53,611 nucleotides of DNA. Origin: Thermoproteota archaeon. Its GTDB lineage: Archaea > Thermoproteota > Thermoprotei_A > Sulfolobales > Acidilobaceae. Below, piece after piece: positions 18,487-28,347 of this stretch (the first letter of the stretch is position 1; each line of letters starts with the position of its first letter). Location: the NCBI GenBank assembly GCA_030549835.1, contig JAUQQR010000005.1, forward strand, positions 1-53,611, read 5' to 3'. Position numbers and translations under genes: made by a program. The notes under the pieces are model-generated. The model was given only the letters and a program-made list of their open reading frames with translations, was not told the origin of the DNA and searched no databases.

Positions 18487-19418
18487 TGTTAGCTGTTGTA
18501 GCATTAGGCGGCAATGCCCTACTACCGCCTGGTAGTCGAGGTAACCCAGAGGATCAATGGAGAGCTGTTAATAGTACTTCTAAATCTCTATCTGATATCA
18601 TAGCTCTAGGTTATGATATTGTAATAACTCATGGTAACGGCCCGCAGGTAGGTTACCTCATGGAGTCTTTCGAGTACTTACCTATAGATTACCCTAGGCA
18701 AACATTAGACCTAGCTGTAGCTATGACTCAAGCATGGATTGGGTTTATGATAGCACATAGCTTAGAGAAGGAGATAGTTAGTAGGGGATTGAGGAGGAGG
18801 GTTGCGGTAGTTCCAACTAGGGTACTCGTATCGCGTGATGATCCAGAGTTTTTAAATCCAACTAAACCTATTGGAAGAATATATACTGATATAGAGGCTA
18901 AACTATTAGCTAAGCAACATAAGTGGGTTTTCAGAGAGGATCCTAGAGGAGGGTATAGGAGAGTAGTTCCAAGTCCTAGACCAGTCAAAATACTAGAAGT
19001 TGACATTATTAGAGCACTATTATCACAAAATACTATACCAATAGCTGTAGGAGGGGGAGGCATACCTGTAATTTTAGAAGATGGAGAGCTTAAGTCTATA
19101 GAAGCTGTTATAGATAAAGACTCAGCATCTAGTCTCTTAGCATTAGAGTTAGGAGCAGATATCCTAGTAATATTGACTGATGTCCCAGCTATAGCTTTAA
19201 ACTATGGTAAACCAAATCAGCAATGGCTTAGGAAAGTGAAAGTAGAGCAACTAAAAAGATACTATGAGCAAGGCCACTTCCCACCAGGATCTATGGGCCC
19301 TAAAGTATTAGCAGCTATTAACTTCACAGAGAAGAGTGGGAATAAAACTGTTATAGGACACTTAGAAGAAGCTATAAGAGTTTTAAGGGGAGAATCAGGA
19401 ACAATAGTAGAGGTGTAA
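18486..19418 (+). CDS. arcC: Carbamate kinase
   Basis: Transfers phosphate between carbamoyl phosphate and ADP. The 310-residue protein shows the family marks VALGGNALLP (start), THGNGPQVGYL (about 49-60), AVGGGGIPV and VIDKDSASSLLA. These are the usual amino acid kinase fold motifs for carbamate and nucleotide binding. ATG overlaps the stop of cpgS by one base, so the genes are co-transcribed and probably coupled. A small Cys protein follows 3 bp later. No arginine deiminase or ornithine carbamoyltransferase gene is near, so the direction (ATP formation or carbamoyl phosphate supply) cannot be told. Confidence 0.95.
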   Translation: MLAVVALGGNALLPPGSRGNPEDQWRAVNSTSKSLSDIIALGYDIVITHGNGPQVGYLMESFEYLPIDYPRQTLDLAVAMTQAWIGFMIAHSLEKEIVSRGLRRRVAVVPTRVLVSRDDPEFLNPTKPIGRIYTDIEAKLLAKQHKWVFREDPRGGYRRVVPSPRPVKILEVDIIRALLSQNTIPIAVGGGGIPVILEDGELKSIEAVIDKDSASSLLALELGADILVILTDVPAIALNYGKPNQQWLRKVKVEQLKRYYEQGHFPPGSMGPKVLAAINFTEKSGNKTVIGHLEEAIRVLRGESGTIVEV

Positions 19419-19421
19419 GAT

Positions 19422-19652
19422 ATGCAACCTAAAGAGAAAATAGTATTCCCAATAATATACGCATTATATATTAAACCAAGCTCGCAATGTGAATTCTTCA
19501 AGATAATAGAGAAAGAAGGATACTACATAGCTTGGTGTAATGTAGTAGAGAAGCCAATAGTAAAAGACTCTGTAATAAAATGTGAGAAGTACTGGAAAAC
19601 ATGCCCATTCAGAAAAACAGCTATACAGCTAAGCTCAGAGACTCAACAATAA
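19422..19652 (+). CDS. Small four-cysteine protein of unknown function
   Basis: A 76-residue protein starting at an ATG 3 bp after carbamate kinase, so probably the third gene of the cpgS-arcC operon. It contains four spaced Cys (SQCEFFK, AWCNV, IKCEKYW, KTCPFRK), a pattern that could bind Zn or an iron-sulfur cluster. There is no membrane segment or signal. I do not recognise the family. Its tight linkage suggests a role tied to carbamoyl phosphate or the cpgS product, but that is inference from position only. Confidence 0.6.
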   Translation: MQPKEKIVFPIIYALYIKPSSQCEFFKIIEKEGYYIAWCNVVEKPIVKDSVIKCEKYWKTCPFRKTAIQLSSETQQ

Positions 19653-19671
19653 CTAATATAACTATCTGACT

Positions 19672-19745
19672 TCTCCCCCGCCCTAAAGGGTAAGTGTTCT
19701 AGGGAGGTTTAGGGCTACATTCCCAAATTCTACAGAGCTCGACCA
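19672..19745 (-). pseudogene. 3' tail remnant of a TnpB element (family III)
   Basis: On the minus strand this reads FGNVALNLPRTLTL, then a stop, in the same frame as a second copy at 43808-43935 (plus) that reads PENVALNLPRILAP. The DNA is nearly identical over GGGAGGTTTAGGGCTACATT (given here as the plus strand). Both copies end in a GC-rich imperfect hairpin (CCCGCCCTAAAGGG here). I take this as the last codons and right end of an IS200/IS605-type tnpB. Nothing else of the element is present. It sits between the arcC operon and tmcA. Confidence 0.55.
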
Positions 19746-19775
19746 CATGCCAAGTTTCAGGTAATATATTGAATT

Positions 19776-22274
19776 TTATGAGGTTAGCTCTTCTTCTTTA
19801 AGATCTTTAATTGTTAATCCTACGCTTTTATCCTCACTTAAATTGAAGTAGTGTTTAGCAGCTTTCCTTATAGTTTCCTTGATTTGAGCTACTAACTTAT
19901 ACATTCTAGATCCTAGTATTTCTTCTACTTTATCCCAGCTATTTCCTTGTAGTACTTTGGCTATGAGTAGTCTCTCTTCGTCTTCTGTAATCTCTGGTCT
20001 ACTACTCTTATCTTGTAGCCAGTATGCTCTAGCTAGTTCATATATTATGTCGTTTACAGTCTCGTATGTCATAAAGCTATATACATAAGCCCAGAGTCTA
20101 TCAATTTGAATTTTTGTCATTCTAAGCTTATACCTAGGTATTATACCGTCTGGTTTTTGGTTTAGCATTAAACGTGCTATTTCAACTTCTAAGTCTCTAT
20201 ATGTATCATATAGGCTATTTAATAGTTTAATTTTAAATTCTCTAACAATATGGTCAATTATAGTATTAACATTACTATTTAACCCCTTAATTACTAGAGA
20301 TGTATACTCTCCACTCACCGGGTTCCTATCGGGGCTTAGGTGTACAACTCTAAAATCATTTTTTAACCAGAATCTTAGCAACTGCTCGTTAACGCCGAAG
20401 CCTGAACCAACCCAGTCTAATCCTAAACTTCTAGCTTCCTCTTCTATGAATTTTAGAGCTCTAGACCCTATGCCCATACCTTGGACTAGTGGGTGGGTAG
20501 CAATTCTAACTATCCTCCACCCCTTCATTTTACCCAGTTCTTTGATACGAACATGCTTTAGTAGCCTATCAGGAATAATATTACCTGGCATTTTGTCGCC
20601 TCTAAGGAGTCTATCTATGAGATCATCATCTAAGCCTCCCTCTATGGCTATCTGAATAGCTGATACAATCTTACCGCTTCTAGCTGTCTTAACAGCTCTA
20701 ATAATGTGGTGTGGCGCGTCAGCTAGGAGGCCTAAATCGTCTGGTTCATTCCTATAGTGTGCTAGGATGTATATGCCGAAAAGCTGTCTTAGGGTGTTCT
20801 CTCCACTCTTACTGAATAATTCTGCTGTGTCTAGCTTAACATATTCTAGATTCCCTGATTTAATGTCTTCTAAGTCTATAGTATCAAGTTCTGCGGGCTC
20901 TGCATCGAGTAGTAGTACGTCGAAGAGCCACTTCTCTACCGGGTCTCTATTAGCGTATCTTATTGGTTCATGCATCTCTATAGTTTTAAGTATAGTATTC
21001 TCATCTCTCTTGATAGCTGATAGGAATCGAACACTAAATCCTCTGCCAGCTCCCTCATAGCCGTGTATTGTTGCAGCGAATATTAGCCTACTATGAGCTC
21101 TCCATATTTTATGTAGTAGTGGGACATGTATACCGCTTGCTTCATCAACAGCAACTATATCTCCGCTAAGCTCTGGTATCCTATAAGGCTCCCAGTATTC
21201 TAGGCTAAACTTTTTACCTTGAATCTCTATAATGTTGCCATCCTTCCTTATAGGCTTAGGGTCTAGTCCTAGAATCTCGGCAGCTTTAAGTGCTAGCTCC
21301 ATTAAGCTCTGGACGTTAGAGACTTCTGGGGCTGTTACGAGTATTCTAACCCTATGTTTAACCTCTCCTAGTAGCTTAGCGAGCCCGATGAGGCCTAGTC
21401 CTACGGAGCAGCTCTTACCTCTACCTCTATCAGCTGTAACAACTATAACCTTCTTCTTACCTCTAGGAGCTTTCTCATAAAGCCACTCAATTAAATTTAT
21501 AACATTAACTTGATCTTCTGTTAAGGCTAGTCTATATAGAGCTTCAGGGAATAAGCTCTCAGATGGGACTCTAACTTCACTTTTTGGAGGTGACTCTATA
21601 TTATAACTTGAACCGCTAATAAGACTCTCTGAATCTATATCGTAGACGAATATATTGCTATGCTCTAGGAGCTTTCTCTTAAACCAGCTTATAAATATGT
21701 GTCTAGGCTTCTCGTAACCTGGGACTAGTAGATTCTTCTTGAATATAGTTAGGCTATTATCCCAGCTATTCCAGGCCGGAGCTTGGATAATAATTAAGCC
21801 TCCACCCTCAACTACGCTAATAAGCCTTCCCACGTCATTCGGTTTGAGATCATTAACTAGGTCTAGAACTAGAAGCTGGAATGTGGTTCCAAGGAATTTC
21901 TCACTCTCCTCATATACTGTTATCGTAGGCTCAATGCTATGTGAGAGTCCTCTCAAAACCTTCTTAACAATATCCTTTCTAATCCTAGCATCATCAAACT
22001 CGTCATGGAAAACATAGAGTAGTCTAAGCTCACTCTTCTCCCCAGTCTTCTTACGTATCCTCTCATAGAATAATAGTAATCTAGCAGTCGCTAACCCAAT
22101 CCTCATATTATCTGAGCCTGAGAATACAATAAGAACTCTATAACGGTTTCTTAACGAGAACTTAATAGTATCACTTAACCTCCTAATAAACTTAATAGTT
22201 CTATTCCCAATCATGGAATCAATACTCTCTATAGCCTTACTTATAACCTCATCAATATCCTCCCTACTAGCCAA
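19776..22274 (-). CDS. tmcA: tRNA(Met) cytidine acetyltransferase TmcA
   Basis: Makes N4-acetylcytidine in tRNA (and, in hyperthermophilic archaea, also rRNA) with acetyl-CoA and ATP. The 832-residue protein has all parts. The N-terminal domain is at about 1-200. The RecD-like ATPase has TADRGRGKSCS (P-loop about 280-290) and VAVDEASGIHVPLLH. A GNAT domain follows, with ATHPLVQGMGIGSRAL (about 592-607). A C-terminal tRNA-binding region completes the protein. TTG start. Length and motifs are normal for the archaeal enzyme. It is monocistronic and convergent with the arcC operon. Confidence 0.95.
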   Translation of the reverse strand: MASREDIDEVISKAIESIDSMIGNRTIKFIRRLSDTIKFSLRNRYRVLIVFSGSDNMRIGLATARLLLFYERIRKKTGEKSELRLLYVFHDEFDDARIRKDIVKKVLRGLSHSIEPTITVYEESEKFLGTTFQLLVLDLVNDLKPNDVGRLISVVEGGGLIIIQAPAWNSWDNSLTIFKKNLLVPGYEKPRHIFISWFKRKLLEHSNIFVYDIDSESLISGSSYNIESPPKSEVRVPSESLFPEALYRLALTEDQVNVINLIEWLYEKAPRGKKKVIVVTADRGRGKSCSVGLGLIGLAKLLGEVKHRVRILVTAPEVSNVQSLMELALKAAEILGLDPKPIRKDGNIIEIQGKKFSLEYWEPYRIPELSGDIVAVDEASGIHVPLLHKIWRAHSRLIFAATIHGYEGAGRGFSVRFLSAIKRDENTILKTIEMHEPIRYANRDPVEKWLFDVLLLDAEPAELDTIDLEDIKSGNLEYVKLDTAELFSKSGENTLRQLFGIYILAHYRNEPDDLGLLADAPHHIIRAVKTARSGKIVSAIQIAIEGGLDDDLIDRLLRGDKMPGNIIPDRLLKHVRIKELGKMKGWRIVRIATHPLVQGMGIGSRALKFIEEEARSLGLDWVGSGFGVNEQLLRFWLKNDFRVVHLSPDRNPVSGEYTSLVIKGLNSNVNTIIDHIVREFKIKLLNSLYDTYRDLEVEIARLMLNQKPDGIIPRYKLRMTKIQIDRLWAYVYSFMTYETVNDIIYELARAYWLQDKSSRPEITEDEERLLIAKVLQGNSWDKVEEILGSRMYKLVAQIKETIRKAAKHYFNLSEDKSVGLTIKDLKEEELTS

Positions 22275-22485
22275 GGATTACACCTAAAACATACTCTACC
22301 TAGATGAAACCACTAACCATACATAGTAGAAATACAGTAAAACCTTTAAACTGACACATCTACATGTCAATACCTTCTATATTACTATCATGGTTATTAT
22401 AGTGTTTTCCTCTACTATATAGTGTTGAAATGAGTTTGATTTAAGCTTAAGGAAGTAGCTCACAATTAATACTTGGGTTATAGTC

Positions 22486-23280
22486 TTGAGTGGTGCTATT
22501 GTTAGAAATGGTGATCCTATAGTAGTAGCTGTTAAGACTAGGGGCTCAATTAGACTATATTATTTTACTGTGTATAGTGATAGAGTCTACTCTACCATAG
22601 CTGGTAGTCTTCCAGGTTCACGCATAGTTAGTAAGAGCTATGGTAGTGTTATTGAGCTTGCCGATGGGGAAGCATATATTCTTAAACCTACACTTAGAGA
22701 TTTATTAGAGAATTTTTATGAAAGAGTAACCCAAGTCATATATCCTAAGGATGCGCTACTTATAGCTTTAGAGGCTGACCTTAAACCTGGATCTAGAATT
22801 CTAGAAGGTGGCACTGGGAGTGGGTTCCTAACAACTATAATAGCTAATATAGTATGCCCTCAAGGTAGAGTCTATACTTATGATATTAAGCCATATAATA
22901 TAGAGGTTGCTAAGAGGAACATATTAAGCTTCAACCCAAATCTCTTAGAATGTATAGAGTTTAAAGTTGGAGATATTAGATCTAAAATATTCGAAAATAA
23001 TCTAGACTCAGCAGTACTAGACATACCAGACCCGTGGGAAGCACTGGATACTTTATGGTTAAGCCTTAAGAGTGGAGCTCCACTAATAGTATTTATTCCT
23101 TCAATGAACCAACTTGTAAAGTTAACTGATAAAGTACTATATGCTAAGGGATGGATTATAGAGAAGGTTATAGAGACCTATGAGAGAGAAGTAGAGGTAA
23201 CACTAGAATCTATTAGACCATCTAGGATATCACCATTTACTGGATTCATTGTAGTTCTTAGAAGAGTCGATAGAATTTAA
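22486..23280 (+). CDS. trmI: tRNA (adenine-N1)-methyltransferase TrmI
   Basis: Methylates N1 of adenosine 57/58 in the T-loop of archaeal tRNA, a stabilising change at high temperature. The 264-residue protein has the N-terminal beta domain followed by a SAM-binding Rossmann fold: ILEGGTGSGFLTTI (about 105-118), YTYDIKPYNIEVAKRN, and AVLDIPDPWEALD. Length and motifs match the archaeal TrmI/Trm61 family. TTG start after a 211-bp AT-rich divergent region shared with tmcA. No close operon partner. Confidence 0.92.
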   Translation: MSGAIVRNGDPIVVAVKTRGSIRLYYFTVYSDRVYSTIAGSLPGSRIVSKSYGSVIELADGEAYILKPTLRDLLENFYERVTQVIYPKDALLIALEADLKPGSRILEGGTGSGFLTTIIANIVCPQGRVYTYDIKPYNIEVAKRNILSFNPNLLECIEFKVGDIRSKIFENNLDSAVLDIPDPWEALDTLWLSLKSGAPLIVFIPSMNQLVKLTDKVLYAKGWIIEKVIETYEREVEVTLESIRPSRISPFTGFIVVLRRVDRI

Positions 23281-23336
23281 CATATTAGAGTGCACACTAT
23301 CCCGTTCTCTAAAGCCAGGTCAGGCATAATTTAAGG

Positions 23337-24485
23337 TTAATATAGTTTATTCTTAATCTCTTTTAGGAGGTGAGATGCTTTCTCGACTATACTATTATCC
23401 TCTACCATTCCATATCTAACAATCTCGTAGCTATACGTTAAATCCTTGAATGCTTCTCTAACATTAACTATATCTTCCTTTACACTTTCATAGTATTCTC
23501 TATGTGTCATACTGTTCTTTATTAATTTGCTTGTAACCTCCTCTACTAGCCTAACTGCTTCCCAATACATCCCTATGACTGGGTTAACCCTACCCTCATA
23601 GCTTAGAGTGAGCTCCTTTCCTAGGATACTCCTAGTAACTCTTTTTAATGCCTTATCTATGTTTAGAGAACTTAGGAGTATGTATAGTAATGGTGTTAGC
23701 ATTATAGCTAATAGTATTAAGATTATTAGATCTAATGGTATGCTTAAGCTAGGCACCTGGAAGTATAGTCTAGGCGTTCTATCATAATACGTTCTTTTAG
23801 TATTAGAAAAGCTATTCTCACCTCTATTTAACTCGCTGTTCTGCTGCTGTCTAGAGCCTATAGCCTCTAGTAGCTTACTTAGGACGCTACTATTCTCAGC
23901 TATTAATTTTTTAATGAGCTTTGCTTGTTCTCTACTTATATACTCTAATGTTTGCTTATCTCCGGTTGACTCAGCTAATCTCCTAAGTAGTTCTAATGAT
24001 GCAGCATAACCTCTACTAGATAAAGTCCCAGTTTGATATGAGCTCTCAACTCTACTCAGTACATCTTTTAAGCTATTCTCGTCTACAACACCAGATTCTT
24101 GGAGGGCTCTAATACTCTCTCTTATACTAGGATCATCTATTGTATTTATCAGTTCATTTAAACCACTACTCCTAAGTTTATTCAAATCTAATCCAGTACT
24201 AGTAGTTAAGACTTCATTACTTATCCTAAATGCTTCACTATCACCTATTATACACTCAATACTATTACAATTAGCTATCTTAGATAAAGCATTTGAGATG
24301 TTAGGATCACGTGTTCTAAGCATATTAGAGAGCTGTCTTAAGATTTCATTGAGGTAATGTTCATCTAATAAAGCTGGGAATCCAGGAGTATGTATTCGAG
24401 ATGCTATTAAATCCTCCTGAGAATAGGCTGGTATAGGTAATGATAGCATAATAACTAATAAGCCTATATACCATAATGCCCTCAT
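23337..24485 (-). CDS. Membrane-anchored protein with C-terminal DUF4129-like domain
   Basis: A 382-residue protein with an N-terminal signal peptide or anchor (about 5-22, ending PIPAYSQ) and a helical outer region with many Ser, Arg and Leu. A single membrane helix follows at about 250-275. The cytoplasmic tail (from about 285) reads AYW/MYWEAVRLVEEV...YYESVKED...LTYSYEIVRYG, as in DUF4129 tails. DUF4129 genes occur with MoxR, DUF58 and transglutaminase genes in many archaea and bacteria. It is the last gene of the minus-strand MoxR cluster, overlapping the previous gene by 4 bp. Exact role unknown. Confidence 0.65.
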   Translation of the reverse strand: MRALWYIGLLVIMLSLPIPAYSQEDLIASRIHTPGFPALLDEHYLNEILRQLSNMLRTRDPNISNALSKIANCNSIECIIGDSEAFRISNEVLTTSTGLDLNKLRSSGLNELINTIDDPSIRESIRALQESGVVDENSLKDVLSRVESSYQTGTLSSRGYAASLELLRRLAESTGDKQTLEYISREQAKLIKKLIAENSSVLSKLLEAIGSRQQQNSELNRGENSFSNTKRTYYDRTPRLYFQVPSLSIPLDLIILILLAIMLTPLLYILLSSLNIDKALKRVTRSILGKELTLSYEGRVNPVIGMYWEAVRLVEEVTSKLIKNSMTHREYYESVKEDIVNVREAFKDLTYSYEIVRYGMVEDNSIVEKASHLLKEIKNKLY

Positions 24486-25585
24486 GGCGCTACACCTAGT
24501 AAGATTAGTATCAACTCCACTATACTAAATAGAGTAGAGTAGTAGTTAAAAATTACTCTCTTCAAATACAGATCAACATTCTCAAGGCTTAAACTCTCTG
24601 CACGTGGATCCCATAATCCAAGTATGTAGACTAGAGAGTAGAGTAGTAATATAAGTATTAGACCGGAGGCAATACTTAATAGTGATGGATCACTCTCATC
24701 AAGCCTCGTTAGGAGCTTAGAAACTATTATCCATAAAATAGTTAATACTAGGACTGATAAAAGCCACTTAAATAGTATACTTGCTACTAGAGATTCTGGC
24801 ATTAAATTGAATCTATCTAAGGTCTGAGCTATGAGATAGTAGAATGGAGGAGCTATCGATAATGATATAATCATATTTCTCAATGAGGATAGCGGGGGCT
24901 TAAATGGTACATCAAAATCTATAGATTTAAGAGCATTAAGAGCAACTTGCCTAGATGGATTTATATAGAGTACTAGAATCTCAGTAAACTCCCTAAAGAG
25001 TACATAGAAGCCTACTATAGATAAGCCTACTAGAATAGTTGAGCCTAGAGGATTAATAGTTAGAAAATCAGCAAGAGACCTTAATACTAAAACATCTATA
25101 TTTATAGATCTAATAGCTATAATATAACCCCATATTATTGAGCCTATATAGTAAGATAATATGATTGCACTAGATATAATTACAATTAATGATACTATTG
25201 TTAATAGCAAGCCTGAGATTGATATATTAATAGATTTAACTTGGTCTCTCCTCCAACCTTCACTTAGTACCTTTAATAACCCATAAAATATTATTGGTAA
25301 TAGATATATTGGACTTAATAAGACCTCATAGTTACCAATAACTACATGTGATATTAAGGCTATAACATATAAGATGGAGTTAATAGTTAGAACTGCTAGT
25401 ATTATGAAAATCGTCGAGAGAAGTATAGAAGCTATCCTTATAGTTGAGTAGATATTACGTAAGTCGAATATATCCTTTAAGTCAATTGTATAACCAGCTA
25501 TCATGCTCAAGCTAATAGCAAGTAATGGGAAAGCAAGTACTGCTGATACTATACTAGTAGCTACTGTAATATATATACTCCTCAT
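24482..25585 (-). CDS. Polytopic membrane protein of the MoxR/DUF58 cluster
   Basis: A 367-residue hydrophobic protein with about 8-10 transmembrane helices and no catalytic motif that I recognise. Its position between the DUF58 and DUF4129 genes, with a 4-bp overlap downstream and a 4-bp gap upstream, makes co-function likely. It may be the membrane partner of a MoxR-dependent assembly (inference). ATG start. Composition (Ile, Leu, Ser) is like its neighbours. Confidence 0.65.
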   Translation of the reverse strand: MRSIYITVATSIVSAVLAFPLLAISLSMIAGYTIDLKDIFDLRNIYSTIRIASILLSTIFIILAVLTINSILYVIALISHVVIGNYEVLLSPIYLLPIIFYGLLKVLSEGWRRDQVKSINISISGLLLTIVSLIVIISSAIILSYYIGSIIWGYIIAIRSINIDVLVLRSLADFLTINPLGSTILVGLSIVGFYVLFREFTEILVLYINPSRQVALNALKSIDFDVPFKPPLSSLRNMIISLSIAPPFYYLIAQTLDRFNLMPESLVASILFKWLLSVLVLTILWIIVSKLLTRLDESDPSLLSIASGLILILLLYSLVYILGLWDPRAESLSLENVDLYLKRVIFNYYSTLFSIVELILILLGVAP

Positions 25586-25589
25586 AAAC

Positions 25590-26918
25590 CTACACCCTCA
25601 TTCTTTCAATTCTTGCAATTATCCTAGTAGCCATATCCCAGGGTGTTACAGCTAAAGCTCTAATACCAGTTCTTCTAATATCTCTTACTATACTCTGAGC
25701 TCTACTAGTATCACTAAAAGTTTTAATCCTATATATTGCTCTCTCAAATGGGCTAATTTTCTCTAAGCCGTAGAGATGAGGTATTGGGATAAACATGTGT
25801 ATAGTGAATTTACCTAAATACTGTAAATGTTTAAGCTCAGACGCTACACTAGTAGCATTATCTAATGATGCTATCACTATTAAATTAATTGGACTTCTTG
25901 GAGTAGTTGATACTATAGTGCTAATAGTCGACCTTAGGAGAGCTTTTAAGTTCTCACTATCACTTCTATCATTCATAATACTCATATAATCTATAGATGA
26001 TATATTATTAATTATATTAACGTAGCCTCTCCTTCCCCTACCAGGTATACCTATCTGTAGTCTCCCACCTGCTAATATAATTGAGTTTATCCAATCATTC
26101 TTTTCTGCTAAGTGCCTAGACACTATAGCTATAATCCTAGATATGTGTTCTAGAGGTGTGTTTAGGTATGGGCCGTATAGCATACTCTTATCTATGAGTA
26201 GTAGGAATAATGTATATATCATTGATTCTCTCTCATACTCTCTTACAGCTAGCCTCATTTTAGCTAAAGCTTTCCAATATATCCTTTTAAGGTCATCGCC
26301 TGGCCTATAGTCTCTCGTAAAATAGAACTCTGACCCCTCCCCCGCTCTTCTAGCTTTAGATAACCCAGTACTCCTAGCTATATTTAGGAGAATTTTTCTA
26401 AGCACCTCACCCTCTCTAGGCCTAATACTAACTTCTAAGATATCACCCAGCTTTAACTCCGCTCCTTTAAAGAATCCAAATGGATCCCTTAGAACTGCTC
26501 TTAAAGGACCTATACGGTGCTTCCCTACTCTAGCCAGGAATACCGTCTTATAAGTTATACATCCTCTAGGAGGTATGAGTATTAGAGCCCCAGGAGAACC
26601 CTCAATAATCTTAAGGTACTCTGGATATGCTAGGGAGAGCTCTACAATAGCTATAGGAACTACTGTCTCATTACACATAGTATATGCTACTTTTAACGGG
26701 TCACCCTCACGAATACCATCGTAACTAGTTATTACTCTAATATTTGCCAAAACTGTCTGAGCTAATACAACATAGACTCTAAGTATTAAGATAAATACTA
26801 TAATAGCTAATCCTAGTAACCCTGTAGAAGCTACCATAAATAAATCTAGAGCTATTAGTGATGATGCTAGAATAACTAAAGCCATTAATCTACTAGTAGG
26901 TAATACTATAGAGCTCAA
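25590..26918 (-). CDS. DUF58 family protein with N-terminal membrane hairpin
   Basis: A 442-residue protein. Two membrane helices at the N-terminus (about 10-55) are followed by a beta-rich domain. The DUF58 core comes next, with its hallmark YFTRDYRPGDDLKRIYWKALAK and the following REYERES. DUF58 proteins have a degenerate von Willebrand A-like fold and are regularly paired with MoxR AAA ATPases. TTG or GTG starts are possible; the listed start overlaps the DUF4350 gene by 4 bp. Fourth gene of the cluster. Confidence 0.85.
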   Translation of the reverse strand: MSSIVLPTSRLMALVILASSLIALDLFMVASTGLLGLAIIVFILILRVYVVLAQTVLANIRVITSYDGIREGDPLKVAYTMCNETVVPIAIVELSLAYPEYLKIIEGSPGALILIPPRGCITYKTVFLARVGKHRIGPLRAVLRDPFGFFKGAELKLGDILEVSIRPREGEVLRKILLNIARSTGLSKARRAGEGSEFYFTRDYRPGDDLKRIYWKALAKMRLAVREYERESMIYTLFLLLIDKSMLYGPYLNTPLEHISRIIAIVSRHLAEKNDWINSIILAGGRLQIGIPGRGRRGYVNIINNISSIDYMSIMNDRSDSENLKALLRSTISTIVSTTPRSPINLIVIASLDNATSVASELKHLQYLGKFTIHMFIPIPHLYGLEKISPFERAIYRIKTFSDTSRAQSIVRDIRRTGIRALAVTPWDMATRIIARIERMRV

Positions 26919-28333
26919 ACTAATCTCTCCTCGACACCTCTATACTCCATTAAGCTATATCCAATAGATCGTAGTATATCCTCACTTAGAGTAATAGCCT
27001 TTCTAACAATACTCCCCCAGAAAACTATCAGTGGCCACCGAGATTTACCAGATGCTCTCCCATAGTATTTATTCATAAACTCGTAATAGTCTAAAGCTTT
27101 TCTCTGATTAATACCCCTAGATACTAGTACCTTAACAATATCTGGAGATTGCAGAGATACACCTGTAGTAGATTTTAGTAGAGAGTCAACTATACTATAG
27201 AGAGATAAGAAATCTGTTTTATCAAGTTTAGCTCCACCCTCTAAGAGCTTACTCCTAAAACTAGCATGTCCATACCATGCAACTTCAATAGTATCTTGTA
27301 GGGGCTCGTCTGGAACACTCCTCTCTCTTGATATAATAGTCAGAGTTATTACTAGTATAGATATAAGTAGTAACATCCCCCTAACATAGTCAATATTTAA
27401 GAGATTAAATATGAGCCTATTAAGGTAGTCTAATAGTGGAGGAAGCCATGTTGATGGGTGGATTACTTGAACTAGAAACGATATAATTAGAGAAATTGGA
27501 TCTACTAATAACGCCTTACTTGGATCACTGAGCATTCTGAAAGCATCTCTAGGATGTACTGCCTGACTTTTAGAAGACTCTAGTAGTATAGTACAATTAT
27601 GCTTACACATGAATTTAATCATAGACTCTATGAAACCTCTATAATCCATAGTAGTATTCGATCTAATAACTTGATTTAAGAATATAGAGCCATCTCCTAC
27701 AACTAATACCGTAATATTACCTAAGTTTTCTACTATAGAATACACAGTACTTTCACTAATAGCACGGGAGGTAGTTGTAGCTAATACACCTATAGGTGTT
27801 AAGTTAGGAGTTAAGGATAGTAATGTCAATACTGATGGCCTATCAAGTACTAGTATACCACTCCAACCCCATGGAGTATTAAAGTAGACAATTGGATACT
27901 GCCCTTCTGGTGAGTAACCCGGTATTCTAGTATTGGATCTCATAGCTTCTAAGATCATATTAGTATTCCCAGTTTCATCTCCAATAATAATACTCGTACT
28001 CCTACATTTCCGTGTTATATCAAGTATACTCTCTACCTCTTCTCTCTTATATGGAGCTTCAGGCGATACTATGATTATTAAAATATTACTACATTCTTCT
28101 AAGCTATCTATAATCTTACTCCAGTTTGTTACAAGAATTACTGTATAGTTGTATCTAAGCATTTCATATAGATTAGATAAGCCTAGAGGACCATTGTTTG
28201 CTGGGTGGGCTCCAATAAATACAGGTATTATTATAGGGCCTTTTTCTAAAATCCCTATAATACCTATTAATAGTAGTAATAGTATTAGTAGAGTTGAGAC
28301 CATAACTATCTTAGTTTTACGTTTCATAGTCAT
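26915..28333 (-). CDS. DUF4350-like membrane protein
   Basis: A 472-residue protein with an N-terminal membrane helix (about 8-28) and an outer domain starting PANNGPLGLSNLYEML. The domain continues with paired Rossmann-like strands (LIIIVSPEAP, TSIIIGDETGN, VLVVGDGSIF). A second membrane segment is at about 320-345, with a cytoplasmic tail. This layout is that of DUF4350/GATase-like proteins that accompany MoxR and DUF58 genes. The assignment is by layout and the NGPLGLSNL motif. It overlaps the DUF58 gene by 4 bp and follows a small membrane gene by 14 bp. Confidence 0.65.
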   Translation of the reverse strand: MTMKRKTKIVMVSTLLILLLLLIGIIGILEKGPIIIPVFIGAHPANNGPLGLSNLYEMLRYNYTVILVTNWSKIIDSLEECSNILIIIVSPEAPYKREEVESILDITRKCRSTSIIIGDETGNTNMILEAMRSNTRIPGYSPEGQYPIVYFNTPWGWSGILVLDRPSVLTLLSLTPNLTPIGVLATTTSRAISESTVYSIVENLGNITVLVVGDGSIFLNQVIRSNTTMDYRGFIESMIKFMCKHNCTILLESSKSQAVHPRDAFRMLSDPSKALLVDPISLIISFLVQVIHPSTWLPPLLDYLNRLIFNLLNIDYVRGMLLLISILVITLTIISRERSVPDEPLQDTIEVAWYGHASFRSKLLEGGAKLDKTDFLSLYSIVDSLLKSTTGVSLQSPDIVKVLVSRGINQRKALDYYEFMNKYYGRASGKSRWPLIVFWGSIVRKAITLSEDILRSIGYSLMEYRGVEERLV

Positions 28334-28347
28334 AGTTTAACATCTCT

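Noticed and set aside
22275-22485. Possible C/D box RNA (AGATGAAAC ... CTGA) between tmcA and trmI
   Set aside because: There is no D'/C' pair and the spacing does not give a 10-12 nt guide; likely only the divergent promoter region.
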